A DNA stretch of 64,000 nt from NCBI RefSeq assembly GCF_014117325.1, contig NZ_CP059732.1, positions 6,213,001-6,277,000 of the forward strand. The letters are read 5' to 3'. The notes below the pieces were generated by a model. That model was not told where the DNA came from and did not search any database. It saw nothing but the letters and a program-made list of their open reading frames with translations. Below are positions 23,501 to 30,480 of the stretch, in pieces. The stretch's first letter is position 1, and every line of letters begins with the position of its first letter. The position numbers were made by a program, and so were the translations under genes. The DNA comes from Spirosoma foliorum. Its GTDB lineage: Bacteria > Bacteroidota > Bacteroidia > Cytophagales > Spirosomataceae.

Positions 23501-23832
23501 GGCCCGTTGTAGTCACCAGTTGGCAGGCCTGCAAATTCAACGCGCACGATCTTACCCGCTGGCGCGTCGGTACTGCTGAATGAATAGGAACCATCAGCAG
23601 CAGTTGTGGTCGAGATGGGTGTCTTGCTTAGGTCAACAAAAGCCAGAACAGTAACTCCGGCTACACCTACTTCAATGGGTAGTGTGTCGGAGCGAATTCC
23701 ATTTAGGTCAAAGTCACGAAAAACAATGCCCTTTACCTGCGCATTAGCCGTTGTGATACAGGCAACAAGCACCCATAAAGCAACCAGCCATTTCCTGTAG
23801 GGATCAGCGGTGGATACATAAATTTGCTTCAT
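20569..23832 (-). CDS. Large secreted SdrD-like / immunoglobulin-repeat protein
   Basis: This 1087-residue protein has an extended signal peptide (about 1-32, KWLVALWVLVACITTANAQ). A first SdrD/Cna-B-like domain covers about 33-140 (KGIVFRDFDLNGIRSDTLPIEVG, DGSYSFSS). A long middle domain (about 150-620, VSFSYNAYGVAGPTNFPP.., Asp- and Gly-rich; beta-propeller-like) follows. A second SdrD-type domain lies near 635-745 (VEIGNRVWFDDNRDGIQDAYEPGIDG), then Ig/PKD-like modules (to about 1070: AYAWTGPGSFTSAQQNPIISV, LLWSGPNGFTSTESEPVVSV). It ends in CVPITIRRIR without an obvious sorting domain. The role is probably cell-surface adhesion or matrix formation; the type of secretion is unclear. It is monocistronic. 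Confidence 0.75.
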   Translation of the reverse strand: MKQIYVSTADPYRKWLVALWVLVACITTANAQVKGIVFRDFDLNGIRSDTLPIEVGVAGVTVLAFVDLSKTPISTTTAADGSYSFSSTDAPAGKIVRVEFAGLPTGDYNGPFGTGSGTSVQFITAPAVNANLGINYPADYCQRTGVNIITPCYVNGNTQITTDKDGNTVSEDKQSAKADALVSFSYNAYGVAGPTNFPPNHLATAGEVGAVWALAYQRRTKKVFSASVVKRHVSFGPGGPGGIYITDIASGTTTTFMSVSSVGIDVGDDPHADPLANLFGDKTQASTDPGSMSAAGRMSFGGMDMSEDDKTLYFINLKDRKLYSLFVDSPAVAPTSATAVKSWSVPDPGCSNGDFRPWALKVYHGKIYVGVVCSAETSGLQSDLKATIYQFDPSTSVFTEVLAFPLDFRRGPTDATTDPLHPENSCAKYDHWLPWTDAWPTPCGLGDSPTFVMHPQPIVIDLEFDDDGSMLIGFLDRFGHMAGVQNHDPNGNGLYDGFTAGDLLRASYTNGAFTLESNGKSGNLTGSGVGNNEGPGGGEFFGKDYWYFIDHIGHAEVINGALSFIPGYSEVITSAFDPIENVYQSGGLKVFNTKNGALNRNYVLYTLSPGSFGKASGIGDSKALCDPATVEIGNRVWFDDNRDGIQDAYEPGIDGIVLTLHDMENGGALVGTQTTHDGGQFYFNNTTVPAGLLYNHKYEIRMDTLQLPKLDITLNGTKPLAGAGGRVAARGARQGAAVPQRYYTISPLNRSNYTEPDLRDSDAQLVGGSAVIAVTSKDAGQNDFTNDLSIYSCPELTAEKDPIEVCAGLAVDSIAALGSHLSRVDSVRFVLFTTPQSGTAMYGSGGVVLGTVLPDANSRAVLYHPAISTVNNTAAPSQQYVYAIIYPTPENPSCRQSSPMVIKVSPSLSASATGGELNCAVKQVTLKGQALYGDGSAASVATYAWTGPGSFTSAQQNPIISVAGTYTLTISSPDCPGTLTTVTTNVTSDTTAPTNLTAAGAGLACVNCTATLYAEAPGATLLWSGPNGFTSTESEPVVSVPGDYTVTATGVNGCKVSASVELLPSNNDDPCINHVPVCVPITIRRIR

Positions 23833-23972
23833 AAATTGAGAATCTTCGTTGGAAAAAGGAATGTACTAAACGCTAGAGAGTTAATAAACTATTGATAGAA
23901 AACCAGTTACAATAAAAAATAACTAAATTTATTAAGGATACTTATTGTTCATTAGATCAAATAGCCAAGCAT

Positions 23973-26570
23973 TTGCCAGACAAAACCCTTGCCAGACGGC
24001 TGGCGGTTTTCTACGTATATTTACCCTCCATACTGCTCAAATCTGTGGAAAACCAGTTAAACACGTTGTTTTCGTCATTCGAGAGCGAAGAAATAACTTT
24101 CTTCGCTGACCTAATTTTACCAATTCCGGTACCAAAATTGTTCACCTATAGAGTTCCTCGAGGAATGGCCGACACTCTCAAAATTGGTGCCAGAGTTATT
24201 GTACCGTTTGGTAAAAAAAATAGTCGGGTACTTACGGCGGTCGTGGCTAAACTGCATAATTCACCGCCTACGGCCTATCAGGCACGTTATATCAGCGAAG
24301 TGCTGGATGAATATCCGTTAGTTACAGGCTATCAACTGGAGCTGTTTAGGTGGATGGCGGAGTATTATATGTGCTGTATTGGCGACGTAATGAACGTTGC
24401 GCTCCCTTCGGGTCTGAAGATTTCGAGCCAGTCCAAAGTGCAGGCCAATCCGGATTTTGACTACCCAGAACTGCTTACTGAATTTGAAGGAACCCTGCTG
24501 GTCGAACTCAAAAAACACCCGGCTTTGTCCTACGAAGAACTCGGCCGATTGGCTGGCGAAGGCACCAATGTTCCCGCCCTGATCAAGTCATTAGTGGGTA
24601 AAAAAGCGGTCATTGTTTTTGAAGAAGTTCGGGAAAAATACATTCCGAAAATGATCCGTAAGGTTCGGCTTCATCCTAATTATGAGGAGAAGGAACAGCT
24701 GCTAGTTTTGCTGCAACGGCTCGAAAAACTGCCCAAACAACAGGAGGTTGTTATGCGCTACCTGAGCCATGTGCCGATGCAGCGCAGTCCGGAGTTGAAT
24801 CAGAAAGGATTGGATAAAACGATCCTCAATCAGGATGACGAACTGTCGCAATCGTCGCTGACAACGCTCATTAAAAATCAGGTATTCGAAACATTTGAAG
24901 TAATTCAGCCCCGTTTTTCGGACAATGCGGCCCCGCAGGTGGAAATCAAGCTAACCGATGCCCAACAAACGGCTTCGTCGCAGATTATGGCGCAGTTCGA
25001 GAACCAGAATATTGTTCTACTGCATGGTATTACTGGTAGTGGTAAAACCGAGGTCTACATCGAACTCATCCAGCAGGCGCTTGATAGCGGCTCGCAGGTG
25101 CTTTACTTATTACCCGAAATTGCCCTGACCACGCAGATTGTGGTCCGTTTACAACGCGTGTTTGGGGATAAAATGGGCATTTATCACTCCAAGTTTTCAG
25201 ATAATGAGCGCGTGGAGGTCTGGAAAGGGGTGGTATCCGGCCAGTATCAGTTTGTGGTGGGCGTGCGTTCGGCCGTTTTCCTACCCTTCGACAATCTAGG
25301 GCTTATTATCGTGGATGAAGAGCACGAAACTAGCTATAAACAACACGACCCGGCCCCACGCTACCACGCCCGCGATGTAGCCATTATGCTGGCTCACTGG
25401 CAGCAGGCTAAGGTATTGTTAGGTTCGGCCACCCCCTCGCTCGAAACCTACTTTCAGGCTAAGCAAGGACGTTATGGTCTGGTAGAACTTTTCCAGCGAT
25501 TCGGAAACGCTACATTGCCAAATATTCTTCTGGTGAATCTTCAACAGGAGAAACGGCAGAAAACGATGAAAAATGAATTTTCATCCGCTTTATATACTGC
25601 ACTCGAAGCCAACATTGAGCGGAAAGAGCAAAGTATTTTGTTCCAGAATCGGCGGGGTTACTCGCCCTATATGCAGTGCGAAGATTGCGACTGGACGGCC
25701 GAATGTCCCAATTGTGCGGTAAGCCTGACCTACCACCAGCGCGACGCCGAACTACGCTGCCATTACTGTGGGCATAAAGATCAGGTGCCCCGTACCTGCC
25801 CAACCTGCGGCTCTACGAAAGTTAGAACCATTGGTTTCGGCACTGAGAAACTGGAAGATCAATTGCAGATTTTCTTCCCGGAATCGAAAGTGATTCGAAT
25901 GGATTTAGATACTACGCGCGCCAAAAATGCGTATCAGCAGATCATCCAGGAATTTGAAACGGGGGAGGTCGACATTCTCGTTGGTACCCAGATGATTACA
26001 AAAGGATTGGATTTCGATAACGTTAGTCTGGTTGGCATTTTCGACGCCGATCGGCTTATTCATTTCCCTGATTTTCGGGCGACCGAGCGGGCTTTTCAAA
26101 TGATTACGCAAGTAAGCGGTCGGGCTGGGCGACGTGCCGGAAGGCAAGGAACTGTTCTGATTCAAACCCAAAATCCGCAACAGCCGATTCTGCAAAAAGT
26201 GATTCAGAACGACTATAAGGGTTTATATGAAGAAGAAATTCAGGAACGCCAGGATTTTAACTACCCCCCCTTCTGCCGATTGATCAAACTCACCGTTCGG
26301 CATACCGACAAACTTACCAGCCATCGTGCCGCCGAGCGTCTTGCTGCCGAATTGACCGATGCGCTGGGTAGCAGCCGGATTCTGGGACCAGAAGAGCCGT
26401 TAGTGGAGCGGATTCGGAACCAGTTTCTGTTCGACATTCTTATCAAAATCGAACGCGACAAGGTGAATATCAAGGCCGTGAAAGCCTACATTCAGGAGCG
26501 TATCAACGACATCCTGACCGACAAGGGATTACGGCAAGTAAGCATCGTGGCTGATGTGGATTGTTTGTAA
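23973..26570 (+). CDS. priA: Primosomal protein N' (PriA helicase)
   Basis: PriA restarts stalled replication forks by loading the primosome. Here the reading frame is up to 865 codons. The Walker A motif GITGSGKTEVY lies near residue 350 and the DEEH box (IIVDEEHETSYKQ) near 447. Eight zinc-binding Cys are in about 568-612 (CEDCDWTAECPNC..CHYCGHKDQVPRTCPTC). Helicase motifs V/VI follow (ILVGTQMITKGLDFDNVSLVG, QMITQVSGRAGRRAGRQG). The start is uncertain: no ATG lies near the 5' end. TTG at 23973, GTG at 24045 and TTG at 24066 are all in frame. A near-consensus -7 box (TATATTTA, 24017-24024) favours one of the later two, close to the conserved FADLILPIPVPKLFTY. It precedes the toxin-antitoxin pair by 34 nt. 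Confidence 0.93.
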   Translation: MPDKTLARRLAVFYVYLPSILLKSVENQLNTLFSSFESEEITFFADLILPIPVPKLFTYRVPRGMADTLKIGARVIVPFGKKNSRVLTAVVAKLHNSPPTAYQARYISEVLDEYPLVTGYQLELFRWMAEYYMCCIGDVMNVALPSGLKISSQSKVQANPDFDYPELLTEFEGTLLVELKKHPALSYEELGRLAGEGTNVPALIKSLVGKKAVIVFEEVREKYIPKMIRKVRLHPNYEEKEQLLVLLQRLEKLPKQQEVVMRYLSHVPMQRSPELNQKGLDKTILNQDDELSQSSLTTLIKNQVFETFEVIQPRFSDNAAPQVEIKLTDAQQTASSQIMAQFENQNIVLLHGITGSGKTEVYIELIQQALDSGSQVLYLLPEIALTTQIVVRLQRVFGDKMGIYHSKFSDNERVEVWKGVVSGQYQFVVGVRSAVFLPFDNLGLIIVDEEHETSYKQHDPAPRYHARDVAIMLAHWQQAKVLLGSATPSLETYFQAKQGRYGLVELFQRFGNATLPNILLVNLQQEKRQKTMKNEFSSALYTALEANIERKEQSILFQNRRGYSPYMQCEDCDWTAECPNCAVSLTYHQRDAELRCHYCGHKDQVPRTCPTCGSTKVRTIGFGTEKLEDQLQIFFPESKVIRMDLDTTRAKNAYQQIIQEFETGEVDILVGTQMITKGLDFDNVSLVGIFDADRLIHFPDFRATERAFQMITQVSGRAGRRAGRQGTVLIQTQNPQQPILQKVIQNDYKGLYEEEIQERQDFNYPPFCRLIKLTVRHTDKLTSHRAAERLAAELTDALGSSRILGPEEPLVERIRNQFLFDILIKIERDKVNIKAVKAYIQERINDILTDKGLRQVSIVADVDCL

Positions 26571-26604
26571 GTATTTTACGTTATTGCTTAAAACTCACAC
26601 AACT

Positions 26605-26835
26605 ATGTTGGCAACAGTAACAGGAACCTACAAAAACGGGCAGATCATTCTGGACGAAGAATTGCCCGTAAAAAGCGAAAACGCCAAAGTAATTGTGACG
26701 CTTGTAGAAGATACCGTCGAAAACCAGGAAAAGCCTAAACGCACATCCGGCTTACTGAAAGGGGCATTTGTAGGTGAATATTGGTTTTCCAAAGAATTTA
26801 ACGATCCTTTGGACGACTTAAAAGATTATATGTAA
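26605..26835 (+). CDS. Antitoxin of a type II toxin-antitoxin pair (VapB-like position)
   Basis: From the ATG at 26605 the protein has 76 residues; a longer frame starting upstream would overlap priA. It begins with a short beta-strand domain (LATVTGTYKNGQIILDEELPVKSENAKVIVTLVED), resembling AbrB/DUF2281-type antitoxin N-termini. It then becomes charged and probably disordered, ending in FNDPLDDLKDYM, the sort of tail that wraps a PIN toxin. It ends one base into the toxin gene (TAATG), so the two are translationally coupled. The usual role is DNA binding to its own promoter plus toxin neutralisation. The exact antitoxin family is not certain. Confidence 0.75.
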   Translation: MLATVTGTYKNGQIILDEELPVKSENAKVIVTLVEDTVENQEKPKRTSGLLKGAFVGEYWFSKEFNDPLDDLKDYM

Positions 26836-27230
26836 TGAATGTTTTGTTGGATACTCAAGCTGTTATATGGTACGTAACAGATGAGTCTTTATTGACTCCA
26901 AAGGCTCGTACGGTAATTAACGGTGCCGATCTAGCTTACGTTAGCGCAGTCAGTTTTTATGAGATTGCAATAAAACTTGCCATAGGTAAAGACGCAGGTA
27001 TAAAGCGCTCCTTACCTGACATTATTAAACTTGTTCTTAAGTCAGGATTTCTTTGGCTACCTATGGCTGCTAATCATATTGAAACTTATTCATCAGTTCC
27101 CCTCTTAGATAACCATAAAGATCCTTTCGATCGAATGATCCTGGCAACTGCCCTCGCCGATAATTTGATTATTATTTCATCCGATCACAATTTCCCGCTC
27201 TACAGCGACCTTGTCACAACCATCTGGTAA
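26835..27230 (+). CDS. vapC: PIN-domain toxin (VapC family)
   Basis: The 131-residue protein is a complete PIN domain: LLDTQAVIWYV at the N-terminus (Asp6), SFYEIAIKLAIGK (Glu42 region), DNHKDPFDRMILATAL (Asp96/Asp100 region) and a final IISSDHNF. These acidic residues form the Mg-dependent RNase site of VapC toxins, which typically cut tRNA or rRNA in the cytoplasm. The start overlaps the antitoxin stop by one base. The pair is inserted between priA and pyk, two housekeeping genes, which suggests horizontal acquisition. Codon use is slightly more A/T-rich than in its neighbours. Confidence 0.85.
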   Translation: MNVLLDTQAVIWYVTDESLLTPKARTVINGADLAYVSAVSFYEIAIKLAIGKDAGIKRSLPDIIKLVLKSGFLWLPMAANHIETYSSVPLLDNHKDPFDRMILATALADNLIIISSDHNFPLYSDLVTTIW

Positions 27231-27294
27231 CGTCAGTCTTCTAAGGTTTCCCGTAAAATTTCCATTAATACAACTGTTTATAAGCCCATCCGGT

Positions 27295-27302
27295 TATTTT
27301 TG
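27295..27302 (+). promoter_or_regulatory. -7 promoter element of pyk (TATTTTTG)
   Basis: TATTTTTG fits TAnnTTTG exactly and lies 39 nt before the pyk ATG. It allows pyk to be expressed separately from the toxin-antitoxin genes upstream. Confidence 0.5.
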
Positions 27303-27340
27303 CACCGGCTTCTGGCCGATTTTGCCCAATTTTCCATCCT

Positions 27341-28777
27341 ATGTCAAAGAAAACCAAGATCGTAGCCACCGTTGGCCCGGCTTCCGAAACCAAAGAACAA
27401 TTGCTGGCATTAGCCAAAGCTGGAGTAAATGTATTCCGGCTCAACTTCTCCCACGGCACTCACGAAGACCATCTGCAGCGGCTTACCCTCATCCGCGAAA
27501 TCAACGAAGAATTCAACTTAAACCTCTGTGTATTACAGGATTTACAAGGTCCCAAAATTCGTATTGGTAACGTTGAGCATAAAGATGGCGTACTAATCGT
27601 ACCGGGTCAGGAACTCGTTTTCACCAACGACGACATTATTGGCACTGCCGAACGGGTAAGTACGCCTTACAAAGACATGTACCGCGATGTACATCCAGGT
27701 GAACGTATCCTGATGGACGATGGCAAACTGGAAGTGCGCGTTCTGCGTACCGAAGGGACCGATGTTGTTACCGAAGTTGTTTATGGTGGTTCGATGAAAT
27801 CGAAGAAAGGCGTTAACCTGCCTAATACGAAAGTATCGATGCCAGCGGTAACGGAAAAAGACTGGACCGATCTCGAATTTGGCCTCGAACACGATGCAGA
27901 ATGGATTGCGCTGTCGTTCGTACGAGAAGCGTCTGAAATTCTCGAAATTAAGGAATACATCAAATCGAAAGGCAAAAAGAGTCGCGTTATTGCGAAAATC
28001 GAAAAGCCCGAAGCGATTCAAAACATCGACGAGATCGTTGCTGCAACTGATGGCTTAATGGTTGCTCGGGGTGACCTCGGGGTTGAATTACCCGCCGAAG
28101 AGGTACCGATGATCCAGAAAATGCTGGTTGAGAAATGTAACAAAGCGGGCAAGCCCGTTATTGTAGCTACGCAGATGCTCGAAAGCATGATCGATGCTCC
28201 TCGTCCAACCCGTGCTGAAATCAACGATATTGCCAACTCCGTAATGGACGGTGCCGATGCAGTTATGTTGAGCGCCGAAACAGCGTCGGGTAAATACCCA
28301 ATTCTGGCAGTTGAAAGCATGGCAAATACCATCAAACAGGTTGAAGCCACTACCGATAAAATTTATTATCGCTACCACGCCTATGTGAATGAGCACCCAA
28401 CCGAAAACGTGCTCAACGATAACGTGGTTATGAGTGCCTGTCGCCTAGCCCGTGATACCCACGCGAAGGCAATTATTGGGATCACGAACTCGGGTTATAC
28501 CGCCGTTCGGATTTCACACCACCGCCCAAAAGCGGATCTGTACGTTTTCTCTAACGACGCACAACTACGGAACACGCTTGGTTTATATTGGGGTGTACAA
28601 GTGCTTCCTTACGAGCCAGATCTAACCCTGACGGTTGATCAGACAGTTGAGGCCATTAAACAAACGCTTATAGGACAAGGTAAGCTGCAATCTGGCGATA
28701 TTTTCATCAATACGCTCAGCATGCCGTTAACGCAGTCTCGCAAAACGAATACCGTCAAATTGAGCACGGTCGATTAG
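27341..28777 (+). CDS. pyk: Pyruvate kinase
   Basis: Pyruvate kinase transfers phosphate from phosphoenolpyruvate to ADP in the last step of glycolysis. The protein is 478 residues, the usual bacterial length. It starts KIVATVGPASETKEQLLALA..NVFRLNFSHG (PEP/K+ site). The catalytic signature AKIEKPEAIQNIDEI and the metal-binding DGLMVARGDLGVEL follow, with MLESMIDAPRPTRAEINDIANSVMDGADAVMLSAETASGKYP after that. The allosteric C-terminal domain (about 345-478) is present and ends without the extra PEP-utiliser domain of some bacteria. It has its own promoter, and is followed by a REP-like element and a bidirectional terminator. Identification is certain. Confidence 0.97.
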   Translation: MSKKTKIVATVGPASETKEQLLALAKAGVNVFRLNFSHGTHEDHLQRLTLIREINEEFNLNLCVLQDLQGPKIRIGNVEHKDGVLIVPGQELVFTNDDIIGTAERVSTPYKDMYRDVHPGERILMDDGKLEVRVLRTEGTDVVTEVVYGGSMKSKKGVNLPNTKVSMPAVTEKDWTDLEFGLEHDAEWIALSFVREASEILEIKEYIKSKGKKSRVIAKIEKPEAIQNIDEIVAATDGLMVARGDLGVELPAEEVPMIQKMLVEKCNKAGKPVIVATQMLESMIDAPRPTRAEINDIANSVMDGADAVMLSAETASGKYPILAVESMANTIKQVEATTDKIYYRYHAYVNEHPTENVLNDNVVMSACRLARDTHAKAIIGITNSGYTAVRISHHRPKADLYVFSNDAQLRNTLGLYWGVQVLPYEPDLTLTVDQTVEAIKQTLIGQGKLQSGDIFINTLSMPLTQSRKTNTVKLSTVD

Positions 28778-28789
28778 CAATGGAATAAG

Positions 28790-28905
28790 CTGGCGCGGGT
28801 ATTTACCCGTGTCTTTAATTTTGTCAGCATTCGCTGACGCATGAACAGAGGAAATACCAGCAAATGCTGGCTATATAAGAAGGCACGAGTGAATACTCGC
28901 GCCAG
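28790..28905. repeat. REP-like compound palindrome, copy 3
   Basis: Arms at 28790-28813 (CTGGCGCGGGTATTTACC..) and 28882-28905 (GGCACGAGTGAATACTCG..) are nearly identical to those at 4346-4444. The middle has shorter hairpins, TCAGCATTCGCTGA and CCAGCAAATGCTGG. The same architecture at two distant loci, with related but not identical interiors, shows a dispersed mobile or selected element. Confidence 0.75.
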
Positions 28906-28913
28906 ACAGCAAA

Positions 28914-28948
28914 CAAAATCGCTAGCTGATAATCAGCTAGCGATTTTG
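28914..28948. terminator. Bidirectional terminator between pyk and peptidase
   Basis: CAAAATCGCTAGCTGAT (28914-28930) pairs perfectly with 28932-28948. The stem ends in an A/T tract on both sides, so it can stop transcripts from both the convergent genes pyk and the zincin gene at 28956. Confidence 0.75.
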
Positions 28949-28955
28949 CTTTTAC

Positions 28956-30056
28956 CTACGCAAATACAGCCTGCTTCTGCATGCTGTTGTTCATCAGACG
29001 CCCCTGCTTCACCAGTTTATGGATAAATTTCATTTTCTGAATCACGGCTGGGGTAAACACCTCAGGGACCATATCCAGTAAGCCTAGTGTACGATTCATT
29101 TCATTCAGTTTGATGCCCAGTTCCTCGTATTTGAGGAGCATTTTTTCGAAAGGAGCACCTTCGAAATCAACCGCTTCTTCAGCTTCCAGCAATAAATGAA
29201 CACTGTCGGCGGTGTCCAGAATAGTAATCATTTCCAGGTACGCCCGGAATGTCTCCGCAAAGTCTTCCCAGGGGTGCATACTGGCGTAGGCACTAATATA
29301 ACTGAGCGGCCAGTCTGGCTTGGGGCCGTACTGGTAATACTGATTCATGGCATACGAGTAGCCCAGCGACGTATGATCACCGAATATGGCCTTACATTCG
29401 TCTTCGCACTTATTCTGAACCAACAGCTGCCAATAGTAATGACCAATTTCATGGTGAAAATGACCAATTAACGTACGCCGAGCCTCACCGAAGTCCACCC
29501 GTAGTTTTTCCCGTTCTATTGGATCGGCTTCCTCAATATTGATCGTTATTGTGCCATCGGCGTGGCCGGTGAATACCTTTTCGGCAATAATCGCATCTGT
29601 TCCCGCATGCGTTATCTGAACCACATTCCCCTTGAAGTCAAAGGTTAACGGAAGTGGGAATCCGTCATAGATCGACCCGTAAGGCAGCTTTAACAAATCC
29701 AGTGTGTAAATGAGACGCCGTTTAGCCGCTTCGAGGTTATACCATTTCTCCCGATTACCAGGCACACTCATATCCGGTACCACCCGATTCAGGCTACAGC
29801 ATTTGCAATAGGCATTGGCTTCCTGCCAGGTCGTTTTTACTTCCACCAACCGATTACAAACCTGATAATTCCGGTAGTTCAAACACTTTGTTACCTGAGC
29901 CTGACAATGATTGCAGCTATACGTATAGGCATCTACGGCGTCGAGCGACCGGATACCTTCGCAGGAAGGGCACCAGCCTACTTCCCGGTGGCAAACAACA
30001 CAGGACGAGTTTTCGAAGTGTAACGTATTACCACATTGGCATGGGTATATTTTCAT
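28956..30056 (-). CDS. Zinc-ribbon plus zincin metallopeptidase (Peptidase_Mx type)
   Basis: From the ATG at 30056 (MKIYPCQCGNTLHFENS) the protein is 366 residues; an upstream start would add an atypical leader. The first 110 residues hold three zinc-ribbon-like clusters (CQCGxxLxFxxxxCxxCxR, WCPSCEG..YSCNHCQ, AYCKCCSLN). The second half holds the zincin motif FHHEIGHYYW (HExxH) and PWEDFAETFRAYLEM with the distal Glu expected of this family. It lacks a signal peptide, so acts in the cytoplasm. It is convergent with pyk and divergent from the amidoligase-transglutaminase operon, so may process products of that system. Family members are otherwise functionally uncharacterised. Confidence 0.8.
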   Translation of the reverse strand: MKIYPCQCGNTLHFENSSCVVCHREVGWCPSCEGIRSLDAVDAYTYSCNHCQAQVTKCLNYRNYQVCNRLVEVKTTWQEANAYCKCCSLNRVVPDMSVPGNREKWYNLEAAKRRLIYTLDLLKLPYGSIYDGFPLPLTFDFKGNVVQITHAGTDAIIAEKVFTGHADGTITINIEEADPIEREKLRVDFGEARRTLIGHFHHEIGHYYWQLLVQNKCEDECKAIFGDHTSLGYSYAMNQYYQYGPKPDWPLSYISAYASMHPWEDFAETFRAYLEMITILDTADSVHLLLEAEEAVDFEGAPFEKMLLKYEELGIKLNEMNRTLGLLDMVPEVFTPAVIQKMKFIHKLVKQGRLMNNSMQKQAVFA

Positions 30057-30114
30057 CAGTACTATCTGTTCATTTAACGTGAGTAAAGGCCTGTTAGCCT
30101 GTACTATAACTACA

Positions 30115-30154
30115 TGACCAATCAAGTTGTTGGATCAATCCACTTGATTGGTCA
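30115..30154. promoter_or_regulatory. 13-bp-arm inverted repeat upstream of peptidase gene
   Basis: TGACCAATCAAGT (30115-30127) and ACTTGATTGGTCA (30142-30154) are perfect inverted repeats separated by 14 nt. They lie 59 nt upstream of the peptidase start and in the 424-nt divergent region shared with the operon beginning at 30481. No T tract follows, so a regulatory binding site or leader hairpin is more likely than a terminator. The rest of the region shows nothing else clear. Confidence 0.5.
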
Positions 30155-30480
30155 CGGAAATACAGCCTTTTAATTTCTTGAAAAGTCACTACCAACGTTC
30201 TTCAGCGGACGAATACGACGTTGATGCTCAAAAAACAAGCTCCCTTTTGACGCTTAATTGTGAGCTAGAAATCTATCTGGTCTGCGAATGGCATCATCGC
30301 TATCATCAAACTTCAACGTGAAGCGGCAATTATTAAAATATCGGACAAAATTGCACTATTGCAAAGAATATTTTGTCTTATCGAATAAAAAACAGGAATT
30401 CAATTGGTAAAATCCAGGATCGCCATAATTTTACCTTCTCTAGTAGTACCCACCTCACTCATCCCTACGATTCCTGTTCT

